64,000 bases of DNA, taken from Haloplanus ruber. GTDB lineage: Archaea > Halobacteriota > Halobacteria > Halobacteriales > Haloferacaceae. The stretch covers positions 1-64,000 of the forward strand of contig NZ_JANHDK010000006.1 of the NCBI RefSeq assembly GCF_024494725.1, in the 5' to 3' direction. Positions 1 to 8,753 of the stretch are shown one piece after another (within the stretch, counting starts at the first letter, position 1; each line of letters starts with the position of its first letter). The notes beneath the pieces are model-generated. The model saw only the letters and a program-made list of their open reading frames with translations. It did no database searches and was not told the DNA's origin. The translations under genes and the position numbers were made by a program.

Positions 1-2484
1 GACCACGTCAACGTTCTGGGCGCCGAAGGCGGTCCCGGAGATGTTGACGATGTCGTCAGTCGTGGAGACCTGCCCACCGACGGTCTTGACGTTCGCGGTC
101 AGTTCCGTGTCGGTGACACGCAGGGACTGCTGCGTGCTCGTGTTCGTGTTGAACTGCGAGGTGGTCAGGCTGCTCGGGAAGTTGTTGAGCCCGTCAACGT
201 CGACCGCACCGAAGCGGTAGGTGCCGGGCTGGCTCAGGATGGTGCTACCTTCCGAGAGGACAACGTCTTCCTCGTCGAAGGTGCCGTCAGCGTCGACGTT
301 GACCGTGTTGTCACCGTCGATGGTGACGTGCTGGTAGTCGTTGTTCCGGCGGGCGAAGAAGGCGACCTCGTCGATGCCTTCCGACGCCGTACCGTTGATC
401 GTGATCTCGCTGCCGACAACGTAGGTGCTGTCGGGCGAGTTGATCTCGATGTCACCCTCGGTGACGGTGAGGGTCTGCTCGTCTTCTTCGCCTTCCTGGT
501 CGGTCGTACCGCCGAGCGAGAAGGGAACGCTGGTCGAGGAGTTGTACAGGGTGAGGTCGACGTCCGAGTCACTCAGGTACTGGGTTTCGACCTGACCGAC
601 GCCGACACCGGTGTCGTCGTCGATGGTGATGTTCGCGTAAGCGTAGTCGAAGTCGGTCGGACCGGCGTTCGAGCGGTTGATCGCGCTGGCGCCGCCGCCG
701 TTCACGTAGCCGACTTCGTCGGTGTCACCGACCTGCCGGAAGATGCGCGCAGCGTTGCCCGCGGTGACGCCGTCACGGAAGTCGTCGGCGTCGATGATGA
801 CCACGTGCTGGTCACCAGCGTCCGAGCCCTGAATCTCGAAGCGGACGTCCTCACCGCGCGTGACTTCGTCGCTGTCGAGGTTGAGGTTGGCGTCGTCGTC
901 ACCGGTGACGGTGATGGTCGTGGTCTGAGCGGCCTCACCGAAGTCGAGGTCGTCAGTACCAGCGAGTTCGATGGTGTAGGTGCCAGTACCCGTGTTCGCG
1001 AGGTCAACAGGGTAGGCGACCTCGTTCGCGGAGATCGACCCACCGCGGTCGTTGCCGCCAGCGCTCACGACCTCTTTGCTGAGGTCGTTGGCGGTTCGAA
1101 CGGCCGGGTCGCTGTTGTCAAGCGTCACCGAATTGCCTGCGTCGTCCTCATAGTCGACGTTGTCGTCGATGACGTCGCCGGTCACGTCGAGACCGGAGTC
1201 GTCTTCGACGGTCAGTTCGAGGTTCTCGGCGGACTTGTAGTTCCAGGCGCCGACGACCGTGAGGTTACCGGCGCGGGTGCCGTCCGAGGAACTGCTGGGA
1301 CTGGTCCCTTCGGCGACCGAGCCACCACTGATGTCCTCAACGTTGCTGTTGAGAACGTCCAGCGTGGTCACACGCGGCGTCTGAACGGTCACACCGTAGA
1401 CGCCGGGGTTCGAGGTCGGCTCACCGGTTGTCGAGTAGGCACCGGTGGACTGGCTCTGAGGAACGTTCGGCGTTTCGAGGGGGACACCCTCGTCGTTGCC
1501 GGCGACCTTCTGGACGTTGGAAATCTGGTTACCGAGGAACACGTCCGACTCGCCCTGGAAGACCGTTGCCCCGGCGAAGATGTAGCCCTCACCATCTTGG
1601 GTGTTGAAGTCGCCGGTTCCGCTCGCGGTGCGCGCCCGCGTCGGGTAGTTGGTGTTGATGCTCGTTGAATCGCTGTTCGTCAGCGTCACGTTGTCCTCGG
1701 CGTTGAGGGTGATGCTGATCGACCCTGAGGCCGCGCTCCCACCGGGGAGATTCGAGAGGTCGAACGTGGCCGTGTTTCCGGTCCCGTTCGACACGCTGCT
1801 GGTCAGGGTGTCGCTGTTGGCATCACTCAGGACGATGTCCGAGGCGCTGGTGTTGATACCCGTGCCGCCGTTGTCCTGCAGGTCGTAGTTGACGGTCACC
1901 GTGCCGTCCGGGGCGACCGACCCCGGCGTGGCGCTGTTGATGGTGGCCGTCGGAACGGTCGTGTCCTCTAGGTTGAAGGTGCTCGTCGCGGCACTGTTTT
2001 CGAAGGTTCCGTCTTGATTGAAGTCTTCTCGCACGGTGTAATCAAGTCCCGAAGCCTCCGACGCACCGGCGCTGGTGATGCCGGTGAGGGTGACGTTGAA
2101 CGTCACTTCGCCGGGGTTGGAACCGGTGTCGTCATCCGAGACGTTGAGCGAGACCGTTCCGCTATTGATCGTTGGACCCGTACTAATTGAGTCCCCGCCA
2201 CCATCGGCGGATGCACTTACGCCGCCGACGTTAACGCCGCTCAGCGAGGTGAGTGAACTAACGTCCACCTCAATCGCGGCGGTGCTGCCATTCGATAGCC
2301 CGTCGACAGTAATTCCTGTTGTAGCTTGCTCATTGTCCGTCCCGATTTCGATGTTCTCCGGTGTTCCCGAAGACGTAACGCTCGCTGCAGTCGTCCCGGA
2401 GAGCGCGACGGTGCCGGCAAAAACCGAGAACACCATTAGCGCCGCGAGTACGACCGCGCGAATCTTACTACTGGTTCCTGTCAT
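1..2484 (-). CDS. S-layer (major cell surface) glycoprotein, 5' part, truncated by the window edge
   Basis: The frame is open from ATG at 2484 to base 1, giving the first 828 residues. A Sec-type signal peptide covers about residues 1-35: MTGTSSKIR, then a hydrophobic stretch ending in GTTAA. The remainder is rich in Asp, Thr, Ser and Gly, with many NxS/T sequons and several beta-sandwich-like stretches. A segment near residues 300-340 (EGYIFAGATVFQGE) matches my memory of the N-terminal domain of haloarchaeal surface glycoproteins. The mature protein should form the extracellular S-layer lattice. The expected Thr-rich spacer and PGF-CTERM anchor would lie outside the window. Long plus-strand frames here are antisense shadows. 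It is transcribed divergently from the peptide importer operon. Confidence 0.88.
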   Translation of the reverse strand, partial: MTGTSSKIRAVVLAALMVFSVFAGTVALSGTTAASVTSSGTPENIEIGTDNEQATTGITVDGLSNGSTAAIEVDVSSLTSLSGVNVGGVSASADGGGDSISTGPTINSGTVSLNVSDDDTGSNPGEVTFNVTLTGITSAGASEASGLDYTVREDFNQDGTFENSAATSTFNLEDTTVPTATINSATPGSVAPDGTVTVNYDLQDNGGTGINTSASDIVLSDANSDTLTSSVSNGTGNTATFDLSNLPGGSAASGSISITLNAEDNVTLTNSDSTSINTNYPTRARTASGTGDFNTQDGEGYIFAGATVFQGESDVFLGNQISNVQKVAGNDEGVPLETPNVPQSQSTGAYSTTGEPTSNPGVYGVTVQTPRVTTLDVLNSNVEDISGGSVAEGTSPSSSSDGTRAGNLTVVGAWNYKSAENLELTVEDDSGLDVTGDVIDDNVDYEDDAGNSVTLDNSDPAVRTANDLSKEVVSAGGNDRGGSISANEVAYPVDLANTGTGTYTIELAGTDDLDFGEAAQTTTITVTGDDDANLNLDSDEVTRGEDVRFEIQGSDAGDQHVVIIDADDFRDGVTAGNAARIFRQVGDTDEVGYVNGGGASAINRSNAGPTDFDYAYANITIDDDTGVGVGQVETQYLSDSDVDLTLYNSSTSVPFSLGGTTDQEGEEDEQTLTVTEGDIEINSPDSTYVVGSEITINGTASEGIDEVAFFARRNNDYQHVTIDGDNTVNVDADGTFDEEDVVLSEGSTILSQPGTYRFGAVDVDGLNNFPSSLTTSQFNTNTSTQQSLRVTDTELTANVKTVGGQVSTTDDIVNISGTAFGAQNVDVV

Positions 2485-2879
2485 GAATTGTGGTAGCCTA
2501 GGAGCAGTTGCTCACACGACTGTGACCTGGAGGGATGCTCCTTGGAGGTCCAGTCAATGGTTCATGGCGTCAGCGTAAAATGCCTTGTGTGCGATACCGC
2601 CGACGCGACGACCGTACTGTCTCTCTGTCCTCTCTACCGCCCTCCAGAGCGTCCGCCTGCCGCCGCCTCGTCCTAGTATGTGTATAAGGGAACAGTATCG
2701 CACCAAGGGATCAAATCAATATGACATTGTTGGTAGCAAAGTCATATATAGTTGGATATTCGCATATCGATCAGACGTGTTCGACAGCATTCGGTCGGAG
2801 AACGTAGATCGCAGCGGAAAGAAGACGAATAATGCCGATTACCGACGCGACGACGTACTGAGCACCGAGGACCACTGAT
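2485..2879. promoter_or_regulatory. Divergent intergenic region: S-layer leader and promoter, importer promoter
   Basis: No gene is seen in these 395 bases. The half next to the importer (about 2690-2860) is much more AT-rich than the rest of the window. On the minus strand CTTATACA (2681-2688) is a good TATA candidate for the S-layer gene and would leave a leader of about 170 bases. That leader contains short hairpins, such as the palindromic GAGCAGTTGCTC at 2502-2513 and a GACCT/AGGTC stem near 2524-2550. CATATATAG at 2743-2751 could serve either strand. A long structured leader would suit a very highly expressed gene, but the start sites are inferred. Confidence 0.45.
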
Positions 2880-4640
2880 ATGTTCGACACTGACGACCTC
2901 GAAGGCCCCCGTATCGACCGACGCACCGCGACGAAGCTGCTGGCTGCGGGTGGGCTATCGGGTCTCGCCGGGTGTAGCGGCGGCGGGGACGGTGGCGGTT
3001 CCGAGACGGAGAGTGGTGGCGGCGGCAGCGACGAGAGCACCGACAGCAGCGGCGGGGAAGAGATGGAAACCGAGGAGTCGAGTAGTGGATCGAGCGGCGG
3101 GTCGATCACCGCCGGCTGGAACATCGACGAAATCGAGTATCTCGATCCCCACTACATCGACAAGGGGCAGGAGATTTACGTCTCCTCGAACATCTACAGC
3201 GGCCTCGTGAAGATCGGACCGGACGGGGCTATCGTCGGCGACCTGGCCAACGACTGGTCGCTTCCGGACAGCACGACGTACGTGTTCGACCTGCAGGAAG
3301 GCGCGACGTTCCACAACGGCGACCCGCTCGACGCGGAGGCGGTGAAGGCGTCGTTCGAGCGGCTGATGAGCCTCGACGACTCCCCGCACCTGGGGAAGGT
3401 GTCGTCGGTGGAGAGTGTCACCGCCGAGGACGAGACAACCCTGCGGATCAGTCTCTCGGAGACGGTCGGTCCCTTCATCTCGTTCCTGACGCGCGGGCCG
3501 GGGCGGGCCGGCACCATCGTCCACGCCGAATCGGCGGAGGCGAACCCCGACGAGTACAACCGGATGCCCGTGGGCAGCGGCGCGTTCGAACTCACCGAGC
3601 GCGAGACCGGCGAGTACCTGCAACTAGAGGCCCACGACGGCTACTTCGGAACCGACGACGAGGGCAATTCGCTGCCGTACCTCGATTCGGTGCGGATCGA
3701 CCTGATCCCGGAGCCGTCGACCATGTGGACGGCGATGCGGGGTGGCGAGATTCAGTACTCCAACAGCATCCCGCCACAGAACGCCGGGCAAGCCGAGTCG
3801 ATGGGCAACCTGAACGTCGTCGGCACGAACCCCGGCGCGTGGTTCTGTATTGCCCCGCTCTGTAACGATCCGGCGGAAGTTGAGTGGCAGCAGTACGCCA
3901 GCGGCGCCGGTGAGCCGACCGACAAGTGGTCGGACGAGGAACTGCCCACGACGGACGCACGCGTCCGACAGGCCATCGCTATGGCCATCGACCGCGAGGC
4001 GCTCATCGAACGCGCCTTCTTCGGGTACGCCGAACCGGCCCACTCCGTGTTCAACCCGGCCATCGCGTGGCTCTACGAGGAGGAACCGGACCCGGGCCAG
4101 TACTACGATCCAGAAGCCGCCCAAGAACTCCTCGACGAGGCGGGGTACACCGGCGAACCGCGGATGAGCCTCTCGCTGCTCGGGGCGCCGAGCGACGAGC
4201 GGCGGATGACCGTCGTCCAGGAGATGCTCTCGCAGGTCGGTATCGAGGTCGAACTCAACGTCCAGCAGGAGTCCGCCTACTGGGACAACCTCTACCGCTA
4301 CGAGAACGAACTCGTGATGTACGACGGCTACGTCGACATCGACCCGTGGATGTCGCTGTGGAAACAGCTGAAAACGCCCGTCGAGTCCGGCTCGGCCGGT
4401 GCCTGGCAGGCGAACCTCTACGAGAACCCCGAGTTCAACGATCTGCTCGAACAGGACTACGGCACCTCCGATATGGAGACACGGACGGAACTCCTGCGTC
4501 AGGCCGAGGAGCTCTTCCTCGAGGACGCTGCTTGGGCCATGACGACGTTCCCGCTGATCCCGAAGGTGAGTGTCTCGAACCTCGGCGGGGTCGGCAACCA
4601 GGCCGGCCTGAGCAACTTCCATCACGCGACACTCGAATAG
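2880..4640 (+). CDS. Peptide ABC transporter substrate-binding lipoprotein (family 5)
   Basis: 586 residues. The N-terminus has a twin-arginine motif (DRRTATKLL) and a lipobox (LAGC, Cys at about 32), so the protein is probably exported folded by Tat and lipid-anchored outside the membrane. A Gly/Ser/Glu-rich linker follows, then a family 5 periplasmic-binding fold with the usual features (VFDLQEGATFHNGDP, ARVRQAIAMAIDREAL). It should capture di- or oligopeptides, though related proteins bind nickel or sugars, so the substrate is not certain. It is the first gene of a five-gene importer operon, and the next start codon follows the stop directly. Confidence 0.92.
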   Translation: MFDTDDLEGPRIDRRTATKLLAAGGLSGLAGCSGGGDGGGSETESGGGGSDESTDSSGGEEMETEESSSGSSGGSITAGWNIDEIEYLDPHYIDKGQEIYVSSNIYSGLVKIGPDGAIVGDLANDWSLPDSTTYVFDLQEGATFHNGDPLDAEAVKASFERLMSLDDSPHLGKVSSVESVTAEDETTLRISLSETVGPFISFLTRGPGRAGTIVHAESAEANPDEYNRMPVGSGAFELTERETGEYLQLEAHDGYFGTDDEGNSLPYLDSVRIDLIPEPSTMWTAMRGGEIQYSNSIPPQNAGQAESMGNLNVVGTNPGAWFCIAPLCNDPAEVEWQQYASGAGEPTDKWSDEELPTTDARVRQAIAMAIDREALIERAFFGYAEPAHSVFNPAIAWLYEEEPDPGQYYDPEAAQELLDEAGYTGEPRMSLSLLGAPSDERRMTVVQEMLSQVGIEVELNVQQESAYWDNLYRYENELVMYDGYVDIDPWMSLWKQLKTPVESGSAGAWQANLYENPEFNDLLEQDYGTSDMETRTELLRQAEELFLEDAAWAMTTFPLIPKVSVSNLGGVGNQAGLSNFHHATLE

Positions 4641-5600
4641 ATGGGCATCCAACGGTATGTGGCAAAGCGGACGCTACAAGCGCTGCTGGTGGTCTACGTC
4701 GTCGCGACGACGGTGTTCGTGGCCGTCCGGTCGATCCCCGGCGATCCCGCGCGACTGATCCTCGGGGGCGACGCCGACGCCGACGCCATCGCGGCGGTCC
4801 GTGCGGAACTTGGGTTGGACCAGCCCATGTACGTCCAGTACGCACGGTGGATGGGTGACCTCGTCCGTGGCGATCTCGGGGAGTCGATCTTCACCGGCGA
4901 ACCGGTGGCGTCCCGCATCATCGGGGCCGCTGAGCCGACGCTGAGCATCGGCCTCGTCGGAATCTCCATCGCCATCCTGATCGCCATTCCCGCAGGTATC
5001 ATCAGCGCCACGCGTCGTGACCAGTGGGAGGACTACGCCGCCACTGGCGTTGCCTTCCTCGGCATCAGCATGCCGTCGTTCTGGATCGGCATCGTGCTCC
5101 TGTTGACGGTCGGCACCGCGATTCCGGCCATCCCGTCGTACGGCTACACGCCGATCAGCGAGGGGATCGTCCCGTGGCTCGCCAACGTGATCCTGCCCGC
5201 GACGGCGGTTGGGCTCCCGTACGCGGGCATCATCACCCGGATGACCCGCTCGTCGATGCTGGAGGTGCTTGGCGAGGACTACATGCAGACCGCACGCGCC
5301 AAGGGACTCCCCCCGCGCGTGATCCTGTTCAAGCACGGCCTCCAGAACGCACTGTTACCCGTGGTGACGGTCGCGGGCATCCTCTTTGCGCTCTTGCTCG
5401 GCGGCATCGTCGCCGTCGAGATGGTATTCGGAGTGCAGGGCTTCGGTCGCCTGCTCATCCGCTCCATCGAGCGTCAGGATTTCCCCATCGTCCAGGGGTC
5501 GGTCATCGTCATCTCGATCATCTTCGTGTTCATGAACCTCTTTGTCGACCTGTTGTACATGTCGATCAACCCCAAGATCAAATACGGAGGTGAGGCCTGA
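4641..5600 (+). CDS. Peptide ABC transporter permease, DppB type
   Basis: 319 residues with six predicted membrane segments and a large external loop after the first. The N-terminal pattern (PGDPAR, then LGLDQPMYVQYARW) is the DppB/OppB signature. The cytoplasmic EAA loop that docks the ATPase is at EDYMQTARAKGLPP, about residues 212-225. The start codon directly abuts the stop of the binding protein, and the stop overlaps the start of the next permease by one base, so translation is probably coupled. It forms the membrane channel with the second permease. Confidence 0.93.
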   Translation: MGIQRYVAKRTLQALLVVYVVATTVFVAVRSIPGDPARLILGGDADADAIAAVRAELGLDQPMYVQYARWMGDLVRGDLGESIFTGEPVASRIIGAAEPTLSIGLVGISIAILIAIPAGIISATRRDQWEDYAATGVAFLGISMPSFWIGIVLLLTVGTAIPAIPSYGYTPISEGIVPWLANVILPATAVGLPYAGIITRMTRSSMLEVLGEDYMQTARAKGLPPRVILFKHGLQNALLPVVTVAGILFALLLGGIVAVEMVFGVQGFGRLLIRSIERQDFPIVQGSVIVISIIFVFMNLFVDLLYMSINPKIKYGGEA

Positions 5601-6511
5601 TGGGCGCCGACTACGGCGGCTACGGCAGCGACGATACGACCCGCCTGTTCGGCGTCCGACTCGACCGGTTCGACCGTCTCCGCGAGACGCTCACCGGCGA
5701 CTACAAGGCGACCTTTGGGCTCACGACGGTGATCCTGTTCGTCCTCGCGGCGATCTTTGCGCCCGAGTTGGCGCCGTTCGACCCGATGGCCCAGGAGTAC
5801 GCCATCATGCAGGCGCCGTCGCTGTCGAGTGCCCATCCGTTCGGGACCGACTCGTTCGGCCGCGACCTGCTCTCGCGGATGATGTATGGCGCGCGAATCA
5901 GCCTCGGAGTCAGCCTCGTCGCCGTCACCATCGGTGCCGTCGTCGGCATCGGCCTCGGCCTCGTTGCGGGCTACTTCGGCGGCGTCGTCGACGACGCGCT
6001 CATGCGCTTTGTCGACGTGCTCTGGGCGTTCCCGTGGCTCCTGATCGCCATCATGCTCGTCGCGGTGTTCGGGCAGGGTGTCTGGAACGTTATCGCCGCC
6101 ATCGCCTTCGCGTACATCGACGACTTCGCCCGCCTCGCGCGCGGTGAGGTGCTCTCGATCCGTGAAGAGGAGTTCGTCCTCGCGGCGAAAAACATCGGCC
6201 TGAGCGACACCCGGATCATGATCGAAGAGGTGCTCCCGAACGCGGTGGCGCCGCTGATCGTCCAGTTCACCGTGCTCGTCGCCCGGGCCATGCTGGCCGA
6301 GAGTACGCTCTCCTTTCTCGGCATCGGCGTCAAGCCGACCACGCCGACGTGGGGGGCGCTGCTCGGACAGGGGCGGAGCCTCATCGGCCAAGCCTGGTGG
6401 ATCTCGATCATCCCCGGCATCGCCATCGTCGTGACCGTACTCGGCATCAACCTCTTCGGCGACGCGCTCCGTGACGCCTTCGACGTGCGGGGCGAGGAGG
6501 GATCGCCGTGA
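5600..6511 (+). CDS. Peptide ABC transporter permease, DppC type
   Basis: 303 residues. A short cytoplasmic N-terminus leads into the DppC/OppC pattern (HPFGTDSFGRDLLSR), followed by about five more membrane helices. The EAA loop is at EEFVLAAKNIGLSD. The start overlaps the DppB stop by one base and the stop overlaps the GTG of the next gene, as in a tightly coupled operon. It pairs with the preceding permease to form the translocation path. Confidence 0.93.
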   Translation: MGADYGGYGSDDTTRLFGVRLDRFDRLRETLTGDYKATFGLTTVILFVLAAIFAPELAPFDPMAQEYAIMQAPSLSSAHPFGTDSFGRDLLSRMMYGARISLGVSLVAVTIGAVVGIGLGLVAGYFGGVVDDALMRFVDVLWAFPWLLIAIMLVAVFGQGVWNVIAAIAFAYIDDFARLARGEVLSIREEEFVLAAKNIGLSDTRIMIEEVLPNAVAPLIVQFTVLVARAMLAESTLSFLGIGVKPTTPTWGALLGQGRSLIGQAWWISIIPGIAIVVTVLGINLFGDALRDAFDVRGEEGSP

Positions 6512-7635
6512 GCCTACTCGACGTCGAGAACCTCCGAGTCACGTTTCCCGTCGACGGCGGACCGGACGTCCGCGCCGTCGACGGCGTCGACATTGCGGTC
6601 GAACCCGGGGAGATCCACGGTCTCGTCGGCGAGTCCGGCAGCGGCAAGAGCGTCACCGCCCGGTCGGTCATGCGACTGCTCGACGGGGCGGTCGTCGAGG
6701 CCGACCGCTTCGACTACCGCGGTGAGGACCTCTACGCCAAATCCGAGGCGGAGATGCGGACGATCCGCGGTGACGACATCGGCATGGTGTTTCAGGATTC
6801 GATGTCCGCGCTCAACCCGGTGATGACCGTCGGCGAACAGATTGCCGAGGTCGTCAGACACCACGGCGACGTCGACGAGTCGGCGGGGCTCCTCTCGGAG
6901 CTTCGGCGCAAGTACGTCACGGGGACGAGCGAGACGGCGCCCTCGTGGCGGCGCGCGGTCGAACTGCTGGAGACGGTCGGCATCGCCGATCCGGCGGACG
7001 TGGCGACGACCTACCCGCACCAGTTGAGTGGCGGCCAGCGCCAGCGGGTGATGATCGCCCAAGCACTCGGCGGCGACCCCTCGCTCATCATCGCCGACGA
7101 GCCTACGACGGCCCTGGACGTGACCGTCGAGGCGGGCATCCTCGATGAACTCCGGCGCCTCTGTGACGAGATGGACGTCTCGATTCTGCTCATCACCCAC
7201 GACCTCGGTGTCGTCGCCGAGACGTGCGACAGCGTGACGGTCATGTACTCGGGATCGGTGATGGAGCGAGCAAGCACTGAGCAACTGTTCCAGCACCCCG
7301 CTCACCCCTACACCAAGGGGCTGTTGCGGAGCGTCCCCGAGGGCGGGGCGACCGACGGCGAACTGACGACGATACCCGGCTCGGCACCCGAGCCGACGGA
7401 GCGACCCGACGGCTGTCCCTTCCGCGACCGCTGTCCTGCGGCCTTCGAGGCGTGTGCCGATCCGCTCCCCGAACACGTCGTCGACGCGGGCCACGCGACG
7501 CGCTGTCACCTCTACACCGAACGTGACGACCCCGGCGAGGTGGCCTGGGACGCGGACGCCGATATCGACGCGGGCGTGACCGCCGTCACGGACGACTCCG
7601 GGGAGCCGTCGCCGACAGAGGTGACCGACGGATGA
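6508..7635 (+). CDS. Peptide ABC transporter ATPase, DppD type
   Basis: 375 residues. GTG is chosen as start because it overlaps the preceding stop (GTGA) and gives a normal N-terminus. Walker A is GESGSGKS (about 41-48), the signature is LSGGQRQRV and Walker B ends in [10 protein letters not shown]. The C-terminal oligopeptide-transporter extension has the Cys pattern [14 protein letters not shown], which in family members can hold an Fe-S cluster. It powers the importer as a heterodimer with the next gene. A DST/PE-rich tail of about 30 residues is longer than usual. Confidence 0.93.
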   Translation: MSLLDVENLRVTFPVDGGPDVRAVDGVDIAVEPGEIHGLVGESGSGKSVTARSVMRLLDGAVVEADRFDYRGEDLYAKSEAEMRTIRGDDIGMVFQDSMSALNPVMTVGEQIAEVVRHHGDVDESAGLLSELRRKYVTGTSETAPSWRRAVELLETVGIADPADVATTYPHQLSGGQRQRVMIAQALGGDPSLIIADEPTTALDVTVEAGILDELRRLCDEMDVSILLITHDLGVVAETCDSVTVMYSGSVMERASTEQLFQHPAHPYTKGLLRSVPEGGATDGELTTIPGSAPEPTERPDGCPFRDRCPAAFEACADPLPEHVVDAGHATRCHLYTERDDPGEVAWDADADIDAGVTAVTDDSGEPSPTEVTDG

Positions 7636-8753
7636 GTTCGACCACCGACAACACCACGACCGACGACGACGCGACCGACGCCAGACCACGGGAGCTTCTG
7701 CAGGCGGCGAACGTCAAGAAGCACTTCCCGCTCAACGAGGGGCTGATCGACCGCCTCCTCGGCGACGACCGTGTCGTCAGGGCGGTCGACGGTGTCGACC
7801 TCACCGTCCACGCCGGCGAAACCGTCGGTATCGTCGGCGAGTCCGGCAGCGGCAAGAGCACGCTCGGACGCACGCTCTCGCGGCTCTACGAACCGACCGA
7901 CGGAAGCGTCGTCTTCGACGGCCAACACATCGAAACCCACTCTGGGCGCGAGCTTCGTCCCATCCGGCGCCGGATCCAGTACGTGTTCCAGGACCCGATG
8001 TCGGCGCTCAACCCGCGCAAGACCGTCGGCCAGAGCGTCGCCCGCCCCCTCGAAGTCCACGACATCGCGTCGGGCGACGAGAAGTGGAAGCGCGTCGCCG
8101 ACCTGTTCGAGGAGGTTGGGCTGGGACCGTCCCAACTCGACGCGTACCCCCACGAACTCTCCGGGGGGCAGCGCCAGCGCGTCGGTCTCTGTCGGGCGCT
8201 GGTGACCGAACCCGACCTCGTCGTCTTCGACGAACCGGTTTCGGCGCTCGACGTGACGCTCCAAGCACAGATCCTGAACCTCATCAACCGCCTCCAGCGG
8301 GAGTTCGATCTCTCGTATCTGCTGATCTCGCACAACCTCAACGTCGTCCGACAGGTGTGTGACCGCATCGCGGTGATGTACGCGGGCGAAATCGTCGAAC
8401 GCGGGGCGACGGCCGACATCTTCGAGAACCCCCAGCATCCCTACACCCGGTCGCTTCTCGACGCGATCCCACAGATCGACGGGGATGGCACCCGCGCCGA
8501 CCGCAAGGGGCTCGACGGAGAGCCACCGAGCGCGACCAACCCGCCCTCGGGCTGTCGGTTCCACCCGCGCTGTCCGGAGTTCATCGACGGCTCCTGTCCC
8601 GGACAGAAGCCGTCGCTTCAGGACGTCGAGGGCGACGCCGGCCATGAGGCGGCGTGTCACTGGCTCGACCGGAGCGAAGCCGAGCGGGCGGCCCACACGC
8701 CGCCGTCGACGACGGAACGCGAGGTCATCCGGTCGGAGTCGGCTGACGACTAG
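7632..8753 (+). CDS. Peptide ABC transporter ATPase, DppF type
   Basis: 373 residues, starting in an ATGA overlap with DppD. Walker A GESGSGKS, signature [15 protein letters not shown] and Walker B VVFDEPVSALD are all present. The oligopeptide C-terminal domain has CRFHPRCPEFIDGSC. The N-terminal LNEGLIDRLLGDD insertion before the first strand is typical of DppF/OppF. It is the last gene of the importer operon. Its stop overlaps by four bases the stop of the convergent GTPase gene. Confidence 0.93.
   Translation: MSSTTDNTTTDDDATDARPRELLQAANVKKHFPLNEGLIDRLLGDDRVVRAVDGVDLTVHAGETVGIVGESGSGKSTLGRTLSRLYEPTDGSVVFDGQHIETHSGRELRPIRRRIQYVFQDPMSALNPRKTVGQSVARPLEVHDIASGDEKWKRVADLFEEVGLGPSQLDAYPHELSGGQRQRVGLCRALVTEPDLVVFDEPVSALDVTLQAQILNLINRLQREFDLSYLLISHNLNVVRQVCDRIAVMYAGEIVERGATADIFENPQHPYTRSLLDAIPQIDGDGTRADRKGLDGEPPSATNPPSGCRFHPRCPEFIDGSCPGQKPSLQDVEGDAGHEAACHWLDRSEAERAAHTPPSTTEREVIRSESADD

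Noticed and set aside
328-1668. Long plus-strand open frame of 446 codons
   Set aside because: It is antisense to the S-layer gene, whose frame has a signal peptide, sequons and family motifs. Valine- and aspartate-rich antisense frames are typical in GC-rich DNA.
2585-2878. Plus-strand frame of 97 codons before the peptide importer
   Set aside because: It lies in the AT-rich divergent promoter space, its codon use differs from the neighbours and the translation has no recognisable feature.
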